Assembly (NCBI GenBank): GCA_019637195.1
Contig: JAHBWA010000072.1
Span: forward strand, 1 to 43,237
Length of the DNA: 43,237 nucleotides
Direction of reading: 5' to 3'
Source: Labilithrix sp.
GTDB lineage: Bacteria > Myxococcota_A > Polyangia > Polyangiales > Polyangiaceae
The position numbers were made by a program, and so were the translations under genes. This document shows, piece by piece, positions 15,093-25,803 of the stretch; within the stretch, counting starts at the first letter, position 1, and each line of letters starts with the position of its first letter. The notes beneath the pieces were generated by a model. That model had not been told where the DNA came from, ran no database searches, and saw nothing but the letters and a program-made list of their open reading frames with translations.

Positions 15093-16616
15093 TCAGTTCC
15101 ACGACCAGACGCTACGGCCGTCGGCGGCGTCCCAGATCGCGAGCCGCCCGCCTTCACCGACGCCGACGATCCGCGCGCCGTCCGGGGTGAAGCGGACCCC
15201 CGCGGCGCGGAAGCCGCTCGAGCGGTCGAGCTCCGCGAGGACGCGGCCGTCGCGTTCGGTGGCTACGCGCAGGGTGGTCGCGGTCGCGACCACCAACGTC
15301 GGAGCCGACGGGTGGTGGGCGAAGGGGAGGCTCTCGCCCTCGGGGGCGACCACCCCGAAGCGCCGGGCGAGCTCCTCGCCCTTCGCGACGTGCTCGCCGA
15401 GCTCCTCGTTGAACGGCGGGCGCCGCTCGCCGAGCCACTCGCGGAGCTTCTTCCCGCTCGAGACGTCGTACGCGATGAGCTCCGCCTGCGAGGCGATCGA
15501 AGGGCACCCCGGGCTGCACTCGGCGTCCGTCTTCAGCGTGCCGCCCTCGAAGCCCACGATCCACTCGGGCCCGATCGAGCAATGCCGGGCCTGAGCGCGG
15601 AAGCGCGCGTGCGCGCCGCTCTCGACGTCGAGCGTGTGGAGGAGCGCCGGCTGCTCGTTCGGCTCGTCGTACGCGTTCGCCTGCTCCGACCAGGCGACGC
15701 GGCTCCCGTCGTCGTCGATCACCACCTGCGCCACGAAGGCCGAGGCGAGGCGAGCGCGACGCTCGAGCCGGCCGCTCGGTCCGGCGCGCCGGACCTCGAT
15801 GACGCCGGGCTCGGCGCGGCTGCCCGAACGCCACACGACGAACACTGCGCCGTCCTTCGAGGTGGCGACCTGGGCGTTCGGCATCGTCACGCGGTGCTCG
15901 CGGAACGAGCTCGTCTCGACGAACCGGAGCCCGTCGGCGTCGATCCAGTAGGCGCCGTCCGCCGTCCACTGGACATCGGGCGCCGCGCGGTCGGTGAGGG
16001 CGACCGCGTAGCTCGCGCGTGCCCCGTCGGCGACGCGCACGAGATCGAGGCGGTCGGACGTCCACGCCGCGAAGAGCGAGCCGTCGGGGGCGAGCGCCGC
16101 GCCCGACGCCTCTCCGCGCCACCCCGTGCGGAAGGCGCCGCGTCGCCGGAGATCGACGGCCTGGATCCCGGCGTCGGTCCTCACGAGCATCGCGGCGCCG
16201 TCGTCGCTCGCGAGGACGCGCGTGGCGCTCCGCGTGGGGGCGAAGCGCGCCTCGCGCCAGACGTCGAAGTCGTCGTTCGTGGCCGTGACGGGGTGCCCGA
16301 AGACGCCGAACGCGTGCTCGGTCTCCGCGTCGAACACGACCGTGCGATCGTCGGTGTCGAACACGACGAAGCGCGCCCCGACGAAGCCAGCGAGCTTGGG
16401 GGCGGTCGCCGCGGTCGGCATCGCCTCGTCGGCGCCCGCCGGGGGCGCGACGTCGGCGGGCTCGGCGTGGCGCTCCTCCGCGCCCGCGGTCGCGCTCGCT
16501 GCCGCAGCGCGTGTCCCGGGGGCGACGTCCTCCGTGTCCAGGGAGCCATCCTCGGCCGCGCCGCACGACGCGATCAGGGCGAGAATCACGAGAGAACCGA
16601 GCTTGACGGCGCGCAT
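15093..16616 (-). CDS. Beta-propeller (WD40-like) lipoprotein
   Basis: The 507-residue product begins MRAVKLGSLVILALIASC with a lipobox cysteine at 18, then an acidic Thr/Ala-rich linker of ~50 residues. The rest shows seven or more propeller-like units: RFVVFDTDDRTVVFDAETE, DGSLFAAWTSDRLDLVRVAD, VVWRSGSRAEPGVIEVRR, LLHTLDVESGAHARF and a final FTPDGARIVGVGEGGRLAIW that closely follows the WD40 unit. Two cysteines pairs (ECSPGCPS) could form a disulphide. A lipid-anchored propeller is expected at the periplasmic face or outer membrane as a scaffold or receptor. Nothing indicates an enzyme. It is followed by the HEAT-repeat gene on the same strand. Confidence 0.7.
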   Translation of the reverse strand: MRAVKLGSLVILALIASCGAAEDGSLDTEDVAPGTRAAAASATAGAEERHAEPADVAPPAGADEAMPTAATAPKLAGFVGARFVVFDTDDRTVVFDAETEHAFGVFGHPVTATNDDFDVWREARFAPTRSATRVLASDDGAAMLVRTDAGIQAVDLRRRGAFRTGWRGEASGAALAPDGSLFAAWTSDRLDLVRVADGARASYAVALTDRAAPDVQWTADGAYWIDADGLRFVETSSFREHRVTMPNAQVATSKDGAVFVVWRSGSRAEPGVIEVRRAGPSGRLERRARLASAFVAQVVIDDDGSRVAWSEQANAYDEPNEQPALLHTLDVESGAHARFRAQARHCSIGPEWIVGFEGGTLKTDAECSPGCPSIASQAELIAYDVSSGKKLREWLGERRPPFNEELGEHVAKGEELARRFGVVAPEGESLPFAHHPSAPTLVVATATTLRVATERDGRVLAELDRSSGFRAAGVRFTPDGARIVGVGEGGRLAIWDAADGRSVWSWN

Positions 16617-16652
16617 GGCACCGGGGAGTGCAGCCGCCGTGCCGGACTCGGA

Positions 16653-18017
16653 TCAGAGGTCGGTGATGTTGTAGTCCTTGATCTTGTAGAGGAGCGCGCG
16701 GTGGCTGATCTCGAGCAGCTCCGCGGCCCGTGTGCGGTTACCGCGGGTCTTCTGGAGCGCCCGGCGGATCAGGATCTCCTCGATGGCCGCGGTCGTCTTC
16801 TTGACGGAGAGCTCGCCGGTCGCGAGCTGCACCTGCACCGGATCGAGGGCCTCGCGGAGGCGCTCGGGCAGGTCGTGCGCGTCGACGACGTCGCCGTCGC
16901 ACAGGACCATCGCGCGCTCGATCGTGTTCTCGAGCTCGCGGACGTTCCCGGGCCAGGCGTACTCGAGGAGCAGCTTGCGCGCGTCGGCGGTGAGCGCGCG
17001 GATCTGGGTGCCGAGGCGCGCGTTGTTCCGCGTGATGAAGTGATCGATGAGCAGGTTGATGTCCTCGCGTCTCGTGCGGAGCGGCGGGATCATGATCGGC
17101 AGGACGTTGACCCGGTAGAAGAGGTCCTCGCGGAACCTCCCGGCCTTGGTCTCGGCGCCGAGGTCGCGGTGCGTCGCGGTGATGATCCGGACGTCGACCT
17201 TCACGTCCTTCGAGTCGCCGAGGCGACGGATCGACTCCTCCTGGAGCACGCGGAGGAGCTTCACCTGCAGGTTCAGCGGCAGCTCGCCGATCTCGTCGAG
17301 GAAGAGCGTGCCGCCGTCGGCCTCCTCGAAGAGACCGCGGCGATCGGAGTGCGCGTCGGTGAACGCGCCCTTCTTGTGCCCGAACAGCTCGCTCTCGAGG
17401 AGGTTCTCCGGGATCGCGCCGCAGTTGATCGGCACGAACGCGTGGTTCTTGCGCGCGCTCCGCGCGTGGACGGCCCGCGCGACGAGCTCCTTGCCGACGC
17501 CGCTCTCGCCCTGGACGAGCACGGTCGTCTTGAAGTCCGCGATCTTCGTGATCGTGCGGAAGATCTCGGTCATCGCCGGGCTCTTCGCGAGGATCGACTC
17601 GAACTGGCTGTCCTTGTGGATCTGCTCCTTCAGGGCCCGGTTCTCGCGCCGGAGCGACTCGCGCTCCTCGGCCTTGCGGAGCGCCAGCACGATCTCGTCG
17701 GGCTTGAAGGGCTTGCCGACGTAGTCGTACGCGCCGGCCTTCATCGCCTCGAGCGCGAGGTCGACGCTCCCGTACGCGCTCATGACGATCACGGTCGCCG
17801 GGTTCTGCTTCGCCTTGAGCGTCGCGAGCAGATCGAGGCCGTTCATCTTCGGCATCCGCACGTCGGTGAGGATGACGTCCGGGCCGAACGCGTCGACCAG
17901 CGCGAGCGCGGTCTCGCCGCTGTCGGCGACCTCGACGTCGTAGCCGTGGCGCTTGAGCAGCGTCTTCAGGACGAGGCGGATGTTTTCTTCGTCGTCGACG
18001 ACCAGGACCCGGCGCAT
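16653..18017 (-). CDS. NtrC-family sigma-54-dependent response regulator
   Basis: A 454-residue enhancer-binding protein with the usual three parts. The receiver domain has DDEEN and phosphoacceptor Asp52 (ILTDVRMPKMNG), and Lys in YVGKPF. The AAA+ domain has the Walker A GESGVGKE, a sigma-54 contact loop KGAFTDA (GAFTDA instead of the classical GAFTGA), the Walker B GGTLFLDEIGELPL, and the RFREDLFYRVNV sensor region. A Fis-type helix-turn-helix lies at the end (NRTRAAELLEISHRALLYKI). It activates sigma-54 promoters after phosphorylation by an unknown histidine kinase; none is adjacent. ATG 18017 is preferred over GTG 18026 because GAGG lies 8 bases upstream of the ATG and GTG has no ribosome-binding site. 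Confidence 0.92.
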   Translation of the reverse strand: MRRVLVVDDEENIRLVLKTLLKRHGYDVEVADSGETALALVDAFGPDVILTDVRMPKMNGLDLLATLKAKQNPATVIVMSAYGSVDLALEAMKAGAYDYVGKPFKPDEIVLALRKAEERESLRRENRALKEQIHKDSQFESILAKSPAMTEIFRTITKIADFKTTVLVQGESGVGKELVARAVHARSARKNHAFVPINCGAIPENLLESELFGHKKGAFTDAHSDRRGLFEEADGGTLFLDEIGELPLNLQVKLLRVLQEESIRRLGDSKDVKVDVRIITATHRDLGAETKAGRFREDLFYRVNVLPIMIPPLRTRREDINLLIDHFITRNNARLGTQIRALTADARKLLLEYAWPGNVRELENTIERAMVLCDGDVVDAHDLPERLREALDPVQVQLATGELSVKKTTAAIEEILIRRALQKTRGNRTRAAELLEISHRALLYKIKDYNITDL

Positions 18018-18025
18018 GACGGCCA

Positions 18026-18044
18026 CCTCGCAAAAGTTGCGAGG
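18026..18044 (-). promoter_or_regulatory. Perfect 8-3-8 inverted repeat over the regulator's ribosome-binding site
   Basis: CCTCGCAA (18026-18033), 3-bp spacer, TTGCGAGG (18037-18044). The GAGG ribosome-binding site of the NtrC-type gene is in the arm next to its ATG. It may be an mRNA hairpin that hides that site or a dyad operator bound by a regulator (autoregulation). The loop in the transcript is only three bases, and closing pairs may open. Confidence 0.55.
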
Positions 18045-18172
18045 CCGAGACTACCACTATTCTAGAGGCCGACGAGGACGCGTTCGGTCGCATCGCAATT
18101 CTTTCCACCGCACGATCCGCGACGGCGTGCGCGCGCCCCGCGCCTGGCCGTCGCTTTGCTTCAGGTCGGCTC

Positions 18173-19048
18173 ATGCGCTGGGATCGAGGCCACGACAGCC
18201 CGGACCTCATCGATCGGCGGGGGCAGGGGGGCGGCGGCGGTCGCGGCGGGCCGGGGGTGATCCTCGCGCTGGCGCCGCTGCTCGTGCGCCACCCGATCGG
18301 GATCGTGCTCCTCGTCCTCTTGCTCCTCGGCTCGGTCCTGTTGGGAACGTTTGGCACGAGCGACACGGATGCCCCACGGGTGACGCACACGACGGGCGCG
18401 AGCGGGGCCGGCGACGAAGACAAGCACTTCGTGGCGTTCGTCCTCGACGACGCGCAGAAGACCTGGCGCGAGATCTTCGCCGAGCGGGGGCGCCGCTACG
18501 AGAACGCGAAGCTCGTCCTCTTCGACGGCGAGACGCCGACGGCGTGCGGCTACGGCCTGTCGGCGACGGGGCCGTTCTACTGTCCGAGCGACGGCCGCGT
18601 GTACATCGACCTCTCGTTCTACGACGAGCTCGCGCGCCGCTTCGGCGCGCGCGGCGACTTCGCCCAGGCGTACGTGATCGCCCACGAGATCGGTCACCAC
18701 GTGCAGAACCAGCTCGGCGCCGCCGCCGCCGTGCGCGGGCTCCGGCGATCGGAGCGCGAGGGGGCCGCCGGCGCGAACGTGCGACTGGAGCTCCAGGCCG
18801 ACTGCTTCGCGGGGATCTGGGCGCACTCGACCGAGACGCGCGGCCTCCTCGAGCCGGGCGACGTCGAGGAGGCGATGACGGCGGCCTCGGCGGTCGGCGA
18901 CGACCGGATGCAGAAGCACGCGACCGGGGTCGTCACGCCCGAGACGTTCACGCACGGCACCGCCGAGCAGCGCGCGCGCTGGTTCCGGAGGGGCTACGAG
19001 CGCGGCGACATCGCCGCCTGCGACACGTTCGGGACGTCGACGCTGTAG
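18173..19048 (+). CDS. ypfJ: YpfJ-type neutral zinc metallopeptidase
   Basis: The 291-residue product has a Gly-rich N-terminus, one membrane segment (about residues 35-60, PIGIVLLVLLLLGSVLLG), and a periplasmic or extracellular metallopeptidase domain. The zinc motif is HEIGHH (His171, Glu172, His175), in VIAHEIGHHVQNQLG. Cysteines in ACGYGLSATGPFYCP and the third-ligand region LQADCFAGIW with conserved EADCFAG-like sequence are family features of the YpfJ/KPN_02809 neutral zinc metallopeptidases. Length matches (about 280-300). Substrate is unknown; members are thought to act in the envelope. ATG at 18173 has only a poor ribosome-binding site. Confidence 0.92.
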   Translation: MRWDRGHDSPDLIDRRGQGGGGGRGGPGVILALAPLLVRHPIGIVLLVLLLLGSVLLGTFGTSDTDAPRVTHTTGASGAGDEDKHFVAFVLDDAQKTWREIFAERGRRYENAKLVLFDGETPTACGYGLSATGPFYCPSDGRVYIDLSFYDELARRFGARGDFAQAYVIAHEIGHHVQNQLGAAAAVRGLRRSEREGAAGANVRLELQADCFAGIWAHSTETRGLLEPGDVEEAMTAASAVGDDRMQKHATGVVTPETFTHGTAEQRARWFRRGYERGDIAACDTFGTSTL

Positions 19049-19098
19049 CGCGTCGCGTCGGCGCGAGGAATCCGCGGTCGGGCGCGGCGCGGAGCGTC

Positions 19099-19104
19099 TA
19101 CGAT
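19099..19104 (+). promoter_or_regulatory. -10-like element (TACGAT) before the NamZ-like gene
   Basis: TACGAT ends 8 bp before the GTG start at 19113 with no ribosome-binding site between; no clear -35 hexamer is visible. Confidence 0.4.
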
Positions 19105-19112
19105 GGCGCGCC

Positions 19113-20315
19113 GTGACCTCCGCTCCCGCCTTCGGGCTCGACCGCCTCTCGTCCGATCCCTCGCTCGCGCCGCTGCTCGCGGAGCTGCGCGAGGCGCGCG
19201 TCGCCCTCCTCGCGCACCCCGCGTCGGTCACGCGTGAGCTCGCGCACGCGCTCGACGTGCTCCGCGGCCTCGGCGTGACGCCGCGCGTCCTCTTCGGGCC
19301 GGAGCACGGCTGGGCCGGTCACGCGCAGGACATGATCGGGGTCGGGGACGGGAGCGAGGCCGGCGCGCGCGTCGTCAGCCTGTATGGTGAGCGCTACGAG
19401 GACCTCTCGCCTCGCCCGGAGCACCTCGACGGGATCGACGTCGTCGTCATCGACCTGCAGGACGTCGGCGCGCGCTACTACACCTTCGTCTGGACGGCGG
19501 TGCTGGTCGCGCGCGCGTGCCGTGACGCCGGCGTCCGCGTCGTGGTGCTCGATCGTCCGAACCCGCTCGGCGGAGAGGTCGTCGAGGGCCGGCTGCAGGA
19601 GCCGCGTTTCGAGTCGTTCGTCGGCCTCGAACGCGCGCCGATCCGGCACGGCCTCACCCTGGGGGAGATCGTCGCGTGGCGCGCGAAGGTCGAGGGCTAC
19701 GCGGACCTCGTCACCGTCGTCCGCGTCGCGGGCCTCGCGCGCGCGGCGCACGCGCCGGCGTGGGGCCGCCCCTTCGTGATGCCGTCGCCGAACATGCCGA
19801 CCTACGACACGGCGCTCGTCTATCCGGGTGGCTGCCTGCTCGAGGGGACGAACCTCTCCGACGGGCGCGGGACGACGCGTCCGTTCGAGCTCACGGGCGC
19901 GCCCTGGGTCGACGGCGCGCGGCTCGCCCGCGGCCTCGCCGCGACGGGGCTGCCCGGCTTCGTCGCGCGGGCGGTCTCGTTCGAGCCCACGTTCCACAAG
20001 CACGGGCGGCAGACCTGCGGGGGCGTGCAGATCCACGTCACCGACGCCGCCGCGTTCCGTCCGGTCGCCACCTACGTCGCCCTGGTGGCGCTGGCGCACC
20101 ACGCGCACCCGGAGGCGTTCCGCTTCCGCACCGAGAAGTACGAGTTCGTCGACGACGTCCCCGCGTTCGACCTCCTCACGGGCTCGGCCGTCTGTCGCGA
20201 GCGCATCCTCCGAGGGGACGACGCGCGCGAAGTCGCCGAGCAAGCGAGCGCGGTCGGCGACGCCGAGCGCGCCGTCGTGGAAGAGGCGCGCGCCGCGCGG
20301 GTCCGCTCCTTCTGA
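19113..20315 (+). CDS. DUF1343/NamZ-family protein (exo-beta-N-acetylmuramidase type)
   Basis: A 400-residue protein of the DUF1343 family. The founding characterised member, NamZ of Bacillus subtilis, is an exo-N-acetylmuramidase acting on peptidoglycan fragments. Family blocks seen: LFGPEHGWAG, SLYGERYE, IDVVVIDLQDVGARYYTF, VVLDRPNPLGGE, a G-rich stretch FVMPSPNMPTYDTALVYPGG with CLLEGTNLSDGRGTTRPF, and KHGRQTCGGVQIHVTD. No signal peptide is visible (starts MTSAPAFGLDRLSSDP), so unlike secreted homologues it may work in the cytoplasm on recycled muropeptides. GTG 19113 is the only start close to the first family block. Confidence 0.9.
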   Translation: MTSAPAFGLDRLSSDPSLAPLLAELREARVALLAHPASVTRELAHALDVLRGLGVTPRVLFGPEHGWAGHAQDMIGVGDGSEAGARVVSLYGERYEDLSPRPEHLDGIDVVVIDLQDVGARYYTFVWTAVLVARACRDAGVRVVVLDRPNPLGGEVVEGRLQEPRFESFVGLERAPIRHGLTLGEIVAWRAKVEGYADLVTVVRVAGLARAAHAPAWGRPFVMPSPNMPTYDTALVYPGGCLLEGTNLSDGRGTTRPFELTGAPWVDGARLARGLAATGLPGFVARAVSFEPTFHKHGRQTCGGVQIHVTDAAAFRPVATYVALVALAHHAHPEAFRFRTEKYEFVDDVPAFDLLTGSAVCRERILRGDDAREVAEQASAVGDAERAVVEEARAARVRSF

Positions 20316-20390
20316 AGTCGCGCCCGAGTGGCCTGTCTTCGGGGCGCAGGGCCGGTGACGAGCCGTCGCCGCGCTCGCGTGCGGCCGCGA

Positions 20391-22646
20391 TCAGGACGGG
20401 CGCGCCTCCGGGGCCACGGCGGTCACGCGCGGGCCGGCGAGCGCCTTCGCGGCCTCGACGATCTCGTCCTCCTGGAGCAAGACGAGGTTCGCGGCCTCCG
20501 CGAGCGGGATGAACGAGTCCGCCGAGGTCACGCGCGCGAAGGGCTTGCCGCGGAGCGCCGGCGTCTCCGCGACGACGGCGGCGATCGCCTCGGAGACGTT
20601 GCCCGACCGCCGGCACTCGTCGACGACGAGGATCGCGCGCGCGTCGCTCGCCTGCGCGACGATCGCGTCCTCGGGCAGCGGCGCGAGCCAGCGCAGGTCG
20701 ACCACGCGCGCGCCGACGCCGCCGGCCGCGAGCGCGCGGGCCGCGCGGAGCGCCATCGGGACACCGTTGCCGTAGGTGAACACCACCACGTCGGGTGCGC
20801 CCGCCTGCGCCTCGTAGACGCCGACCTCGCCGACGTCGATGGCCTCGCCCTGCGGCGGCAGCGGGAAGCTCCACGCGCCGTCGCCGGGGAAGAGGTCGCG
20901 CGTGTGGTAGAGCGCGATCGGCTCGACGAACGCCGATACGCGGCCGTCGACGCGCGCGGCGGCGACGAGCGTGCGGAGCATCTTCACGGCGTCGTCTCCG
21001 CGCGAGGGCACGGCGACGATGACGCCCGGGAGGTCGCGCAGGACAGCGAGGCTGTCGTCGTTGTGGAAGTGCCCGCCGAAGCCCTTCTGGTAGCCGAGGC
21101 CCGCGATCCGTACGACCATCGGGTTCTTGAGCTGACCGCGCGAGAAGAACGAGAGCGTCGCCGCTTCACCGCGGAGCTGGTCCTCCGCGTTGTGGAGGTA
21201 CGCGAGGAACTGGATCTCCGGGACGGGCAGGAGACCGACCTGCCCGGCGCCGATCGCGACGCCGAGGATCGTCTGCTCGTCGAGCAGCGTGTTGAAGACG
21301 CGGCCGGGGCCGAAGGTCTTCCACAGCCCCACGGTGACGCCGTACACGCCGCCCTTCTCGGCCACGTCCTCGCCGAAGACGATCATCTCGCCGTGCTTGC
21401 GCATCAGGTCGGCGAGCCCCATGCGGATGCAGTGGCCGAGCGGCTTCGGCTTGTCGGCGTCCGCCGGCAGCGCCGCGTATCCTGCGCGTCGCGCCTCCTC
21501 GCGCACCAGGCCGGCGCGCGACGGCGCGATCGGTTCCATGACGTCCGCTCGCGAGCCGAGCTTGGGCGTCCGGGTCGCCTCGCGCGAGAGACGCGTGACC
21601 GTCTCGAGCGCGCGATCGATCTCGTCGAGCAGCTCGGGGCCCGTGAGCACGCCCTCGTCGAGCAGCGACTGGGCGGTCAGGAGCACGGGATCGTTGTCCT
21701 CCGCGCGCGCGATCTCGTCGCGCTCGCGGTACTCTCCGTCGGCGTCGCTCCCGGCGTGGCCCCAGACGCGCTCGCACGCGAGGTGGAGGAACACGGGGGT
21801 GCGCCGCTTGCGGCAGATCTCGACCGCGCGCTTCGTCTGCTCGTACGCGGAGGACAGATCGCGGCCGTCCGCGGCGACGTACTCGACGCCGGGCATCGCC
21901 CGCATCCGCGCCTCGACCCACCCCGTGGGCGTGCGGACGGAGACGCCGATGCCGTTGTCCTCGCAGACGAAGAGGAGCGGGACGGGCACCCGCTGGTAGG
22001 CCGCCCACGACGCGGCGTTGATCGCGCCCTGCGCGGTCGAGTGGTTGAGCGACGCGTCGCCGAACGTGCAGACGACGATCGAGTCCTTCGCCGTCCGGGT
22101 GACGCCCTCGCGCGCGGCCAGGCCGTCGCCCGTCACGCCGAGCTTGCGCGCGCGGTCGACGGCGAGCGCCATGCCGACGGCCTTCGGGAGGTGCGAGGAG
22201 ATCGTGCTGGTCTGCGGGGGCACTCCCCACGCGACGCTCCCGAACACCTTGTGGCGCCCGCCCGAGATCGGATCGTCCGCGGAGGCCGCCAGCGACAGCA
22301 AGAGCTCGTAGACGCCGGCGTCGCGCCGGTCGCCCGACCCCTGGCGCGCGCGCGCCAGGAAGAACGCGCCGCTCCGGTAGTGGAGGAGCGCCGGATCGGT
22401 CGGGCGCGTCAGGGCGCCGAGCGCCACGTTGCCTTCGTGGCCGGCGCTGCAGATCGTGTAGTAGCCCTCGTTGCGCGCGCGGAGCTCGTGGGCCTCGACG
22501 TCGGTGAGTCGACAGAAGAGCTGCGACGCGAACAGCTCGCGGGCCAGCGCGCCGTCGAGCGTCAGGCGAGGCGCGTGCACGCGCAAGGTCTTTGCCGCGA
22601 GCAACCGCAGCCGCTCGATGGATCGCCGCGCTCGGGTGAGAGGCAT
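20391..22646 (-). CDS. Fused alpha/beta 2-oxoacid dehydrogenase E1
   Basis: E1 decarboxylates a 2-oxo acid with thiamine diphosphate and passes the acyl group to lipoyl-E2. The 751-residue product joins an E1-alpha-like half (to ~400) and an E1-beta-like half. Alpha half: SAGHEGNVALGAL and the ThDP/Mg site GDASLNHSTAQGAINAA (196-212, GDA where GDG is usual) followed by FVCEDNGIGVSV. Beta half: GLADLMRKHGEMIVFGEDVA, then GFGGHFHNDDS, and GYQKGFGGHFHN-type loops. Fused E1 proteins of ~700-750 residues occur in several bacterial phyla and are mostly assigned as branched-chain 2-oxoacid or pyruvate type. The probable E2 partner is at 40851-42212. Branched-chain substrates would fit iso-fatty-acid synthesis, a known trait of myxobacteria. 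No E3 is in the window. Confidence 0.88.
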   Translation of the reverse strand: MPLTRARRSIERLRLLAAKTLRVHAPRLTLDGALARELFASQLFCRLTDVEAHELRARNEGYYTICSAGHEGNVALGALTRPTDPALLHYRSGAFFLARARQGSGDRRDAGVYELLLSLAASADDPISGGRHKVFGSVAWGVPPQTSTISSHLPKAVGMALAVDRARKLGVTGDGLAAREGVTRTAKDSIVVCTFGDASLNHSTAQGAINAASWAAYQRVPVPLLFVCEDNGIGVSVRTPTGWVEARMRAMPGVEYVAADGRDLSSAYEQTKRAVEICRKRRTPVFLHLACERVWGHAGSDADGEYRERDEIARAEDNDPVLLTAQSLLDEGVLTGPELLDEIDRALETVTRLSREATRTPKLGSRADVMEPIAPSRAGLVREEARRAGYAALPADADKPKPLGHCIRMGLADLMRKHGEMIVFGEDVAEKGGVYGVTVGLWKTFGPGRVFNTLLDEQTILGVAIGAGQVGLLPVPEIQFLAYLHNAEDQLRGEAATLSFFSRGQLKNPMVVRIAGLGYQKGFGGHFHNDDSLAVLRDLPGVIVAVPSRGDDAVKMLRTLVAAARVDGRVSAFVEPIALYHTRDLFPGDGAWSFPLPPQGEAIDVGEVGVYEAQAGAPDVVVFTYGNGVPMALRAARALAAGGVGARVVDLRWLAPLPEDAIVAQASDARAILVVDECRRSGNVSEAIAAVVAETPALRGKPFARVTSADSFIPLAEAANLVLLQEDEIVEAAKALAGPRVTAVAPEARPS

Positions 22647-22654
22647 GGGCCCTG

Positions 22655-22660
22655 TTTATC
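22655..22660 (-). promoter_or_regulatory. -10-like element (GATAAA) before the E1 gene
   Basis: GATAAA on the minus strand ends 8 bp before the ATG at 22646. It shares a 78-bp divergent region with the kinase promoter. Confidence 0.35.
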
Positions 22661-22711
22661 ACGGGTGCCGCGGCCGGCGAGGCGGGCGGACCGCGTCCGT
22701 CGAAATGCGGC

Positions 22712-22717
22712 TATGCT
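22712..22717 (+). promoter_or_regulatory. -10-like element (TATGCT) before the Ser/Thr kinase
   Basis: TATGCT ends 7 bp before ATG 22725. An in-frame ATG at 22713 lies within the hexamer, so 22725 is the preferred start if this element is used. The same hexamer precedes the alpha/beta hydrolase at 7388-7393. Confidence 0.45.
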
Positions 22718-22724
22718 TCCCGGC

Positions 22725-24728
<2,004 letters not shown>

Positions 24729-24766
24729 ACGATCCGGCTGCTCGAGCGCTGTGGTAGAGGGCGCTC

Positions 24767-25261
24767 GTGGTGGGAGCCTCCGGGCGAGCAAGGTGCGCGG
24801 TCACGACGCTCGTCGCGCTCGTCTCGGCCGGCGCGGGGTGCGCCGAGATCTCGCCGGAGACGGGCGAGCTCCGCATGGCGTGCGTCGACGCCGATTCGGA
24901 TCCCGCGAAGCGCGTCTCGTTCGCGACGGAGATTCGTCCGATGATGAACGGCGACGCGCCCGGGATCCGAGGCTGCCGGCAGTGCCACTACGGGAGCAAC
25001 GCGGGGGGATCCCGCGAGGGCCTCTTGGCGACAGGGCTCGATCTCGAGACGCTCCAGACGCTGCGTCGCGGAGGGCGGAGCTCGCCGCCCGACGAAATCG
25101 TCGTGCCGGGCAAGCCGTGCAGCTCCGCGCTCGTGCAGAAGCTGCAGGGGACCTTCGGCGGCGCACGGATGCCGAGGGGCGGACCGCACTGGGACGCGCC
25201 CGCGATCCAGCTCGTCATCGATTGGATCGCGGAGGGCGCGGAGGGAGCCGACGGCGAATGA
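24767..25261 (+). CDS. Monohaem c-type cytochrome lipoprotein A
   Basis: The 164-residue protein starts with GTG. It has a lipoprotein signal peptide (TTLVALVSAGAGC, lipobox cysteine 25), then SFATEIRPMMNGDAPGIRGC and one CxxCH haem-binding motif at residues 70-74 (CRQCH). The distal ligand is not identified; two methionines and MPRG near residue 135 are candidates. The C-terminal ATQLVIDWIAEGAEG-like segment resembles the last helix of c-type cytochromes of the planctomycete/PSCyt1 type. It would be lipid-anchored in the periplasm or outer membrane. Its stop overlaps the ATG of the next cytochrome (ATGA at 25258-25261). It has a weak TAGAGG element 6 bp before the start. Confidence 0.8.
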   Translation: MVGASGRARCAVTTLVALVSAGAGCAEISPETGELRMACVDADSDPAKRVSFATEIRPMMNGDAPGIRGCRQCHYGSNAGGSREGLLATGLDLETLQTLRRGGRSSPPDEIVVPGKPCSSALVQKLQGTFGGARMPRGGPHWDAPAIQLVIDWIAEGAEGADGE

Positions 25262-25803
25262 CCGCTCGCGCTCGTGTCCTGTCTGCGGTCGGCGCTGCTC
25301 TGACGGTCGGAGTCGCGCCCGCTCGTTTGCTGTCAGCCGTGAGCGCCGCGACGAAGGCCGGGGCGTTCGCCGGAGGCGTGCTCCTCGGCGTGGCGGCGTG
25401 CAGCGGCTCGCGCACCGAGGGCCTCGATCCGGGGAAGGTCCCCGAGAGCCTGCGCGCGGACTACGCGCTCTTCACCCAGCGCTGCTCGAAATGCCACTCG
25501 CTCGCGCGGCCGCTCACGGCGGGGATCACCGACGACGACCAGTGGTCGCTCTACGTCAACCGCATGCGGCGCCAGCCGGGGAGCGGGATCTCGTACGACG
25601 ACCAGGAGCGGATCCTCCGGTTTCTCCGCTGGCACGCCGCGGAGCTGCGCCGGCAAGAGGCGGAGAAGCGAGCGGCGCCGGCGCCGTCCTCTTCCGCGCC
25701 GGCGTCTCCGTCGCCCGCGCCGTCCTCCGCCACGCCGCCGTCCGCTGCGTCCGCGCCGTCGTCGGCGACCGACGTCGCGCCCGGCGGGAAAGGGAGCTCG
25801 TGA
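25258..25803 (+). CDS. Monohaem c-type cytochrome lipoprotein B
   Basis: The 181-residue product has a long N-terminal part and a lipobox at 42-48 (VLLGVAAC, Cys48). The only CxxCH is CSKCH at 76-80, followed by ITDDDQWSLYVNRMRRQPGS, where Met is a possible distal haem ligand, and a helix RILRFLRWHAAELRR typical of class I c-type cytochromes. The C-terminal ~50 residues are a Pro/Ser/Ala linker (SSSAPASPSPAPSS), perhaps reaching to a partner. The ATG overlaps the stop of cytochrome A, and its own stop TGA shares a base with the ATG of the barrel gene (TGATG at 25801-25805). The unusually long signal region may include a wrong start; I see no alternative ATG downstream. Confidence 0.78.
   Translation: MTARARVLSAVGAALTVGVAPARLLSAVSAATKAGAFAGGVLLGVAACSGSRTEGLDPGKVPESLRADYALFTQRCSKCHSLARPLTAGITDDDQWSLYVNRMRRQPGSGISYDDQERILRFLRWHAAELRRQEAEKRAAPAPSSSAPASPSPAPSSATPPSAASAPSSATDVAPGGKGSS

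Noticed and set aside
17352..17372. GAFTDA in the NtrC-type regulator as a sign of lost sigma-54 contact
   Set aside because: The Thr needed for contact is kept, and to my knowledge GAFTDA is frequent in enhancer-binding proteins of this group, so it is probably functional.
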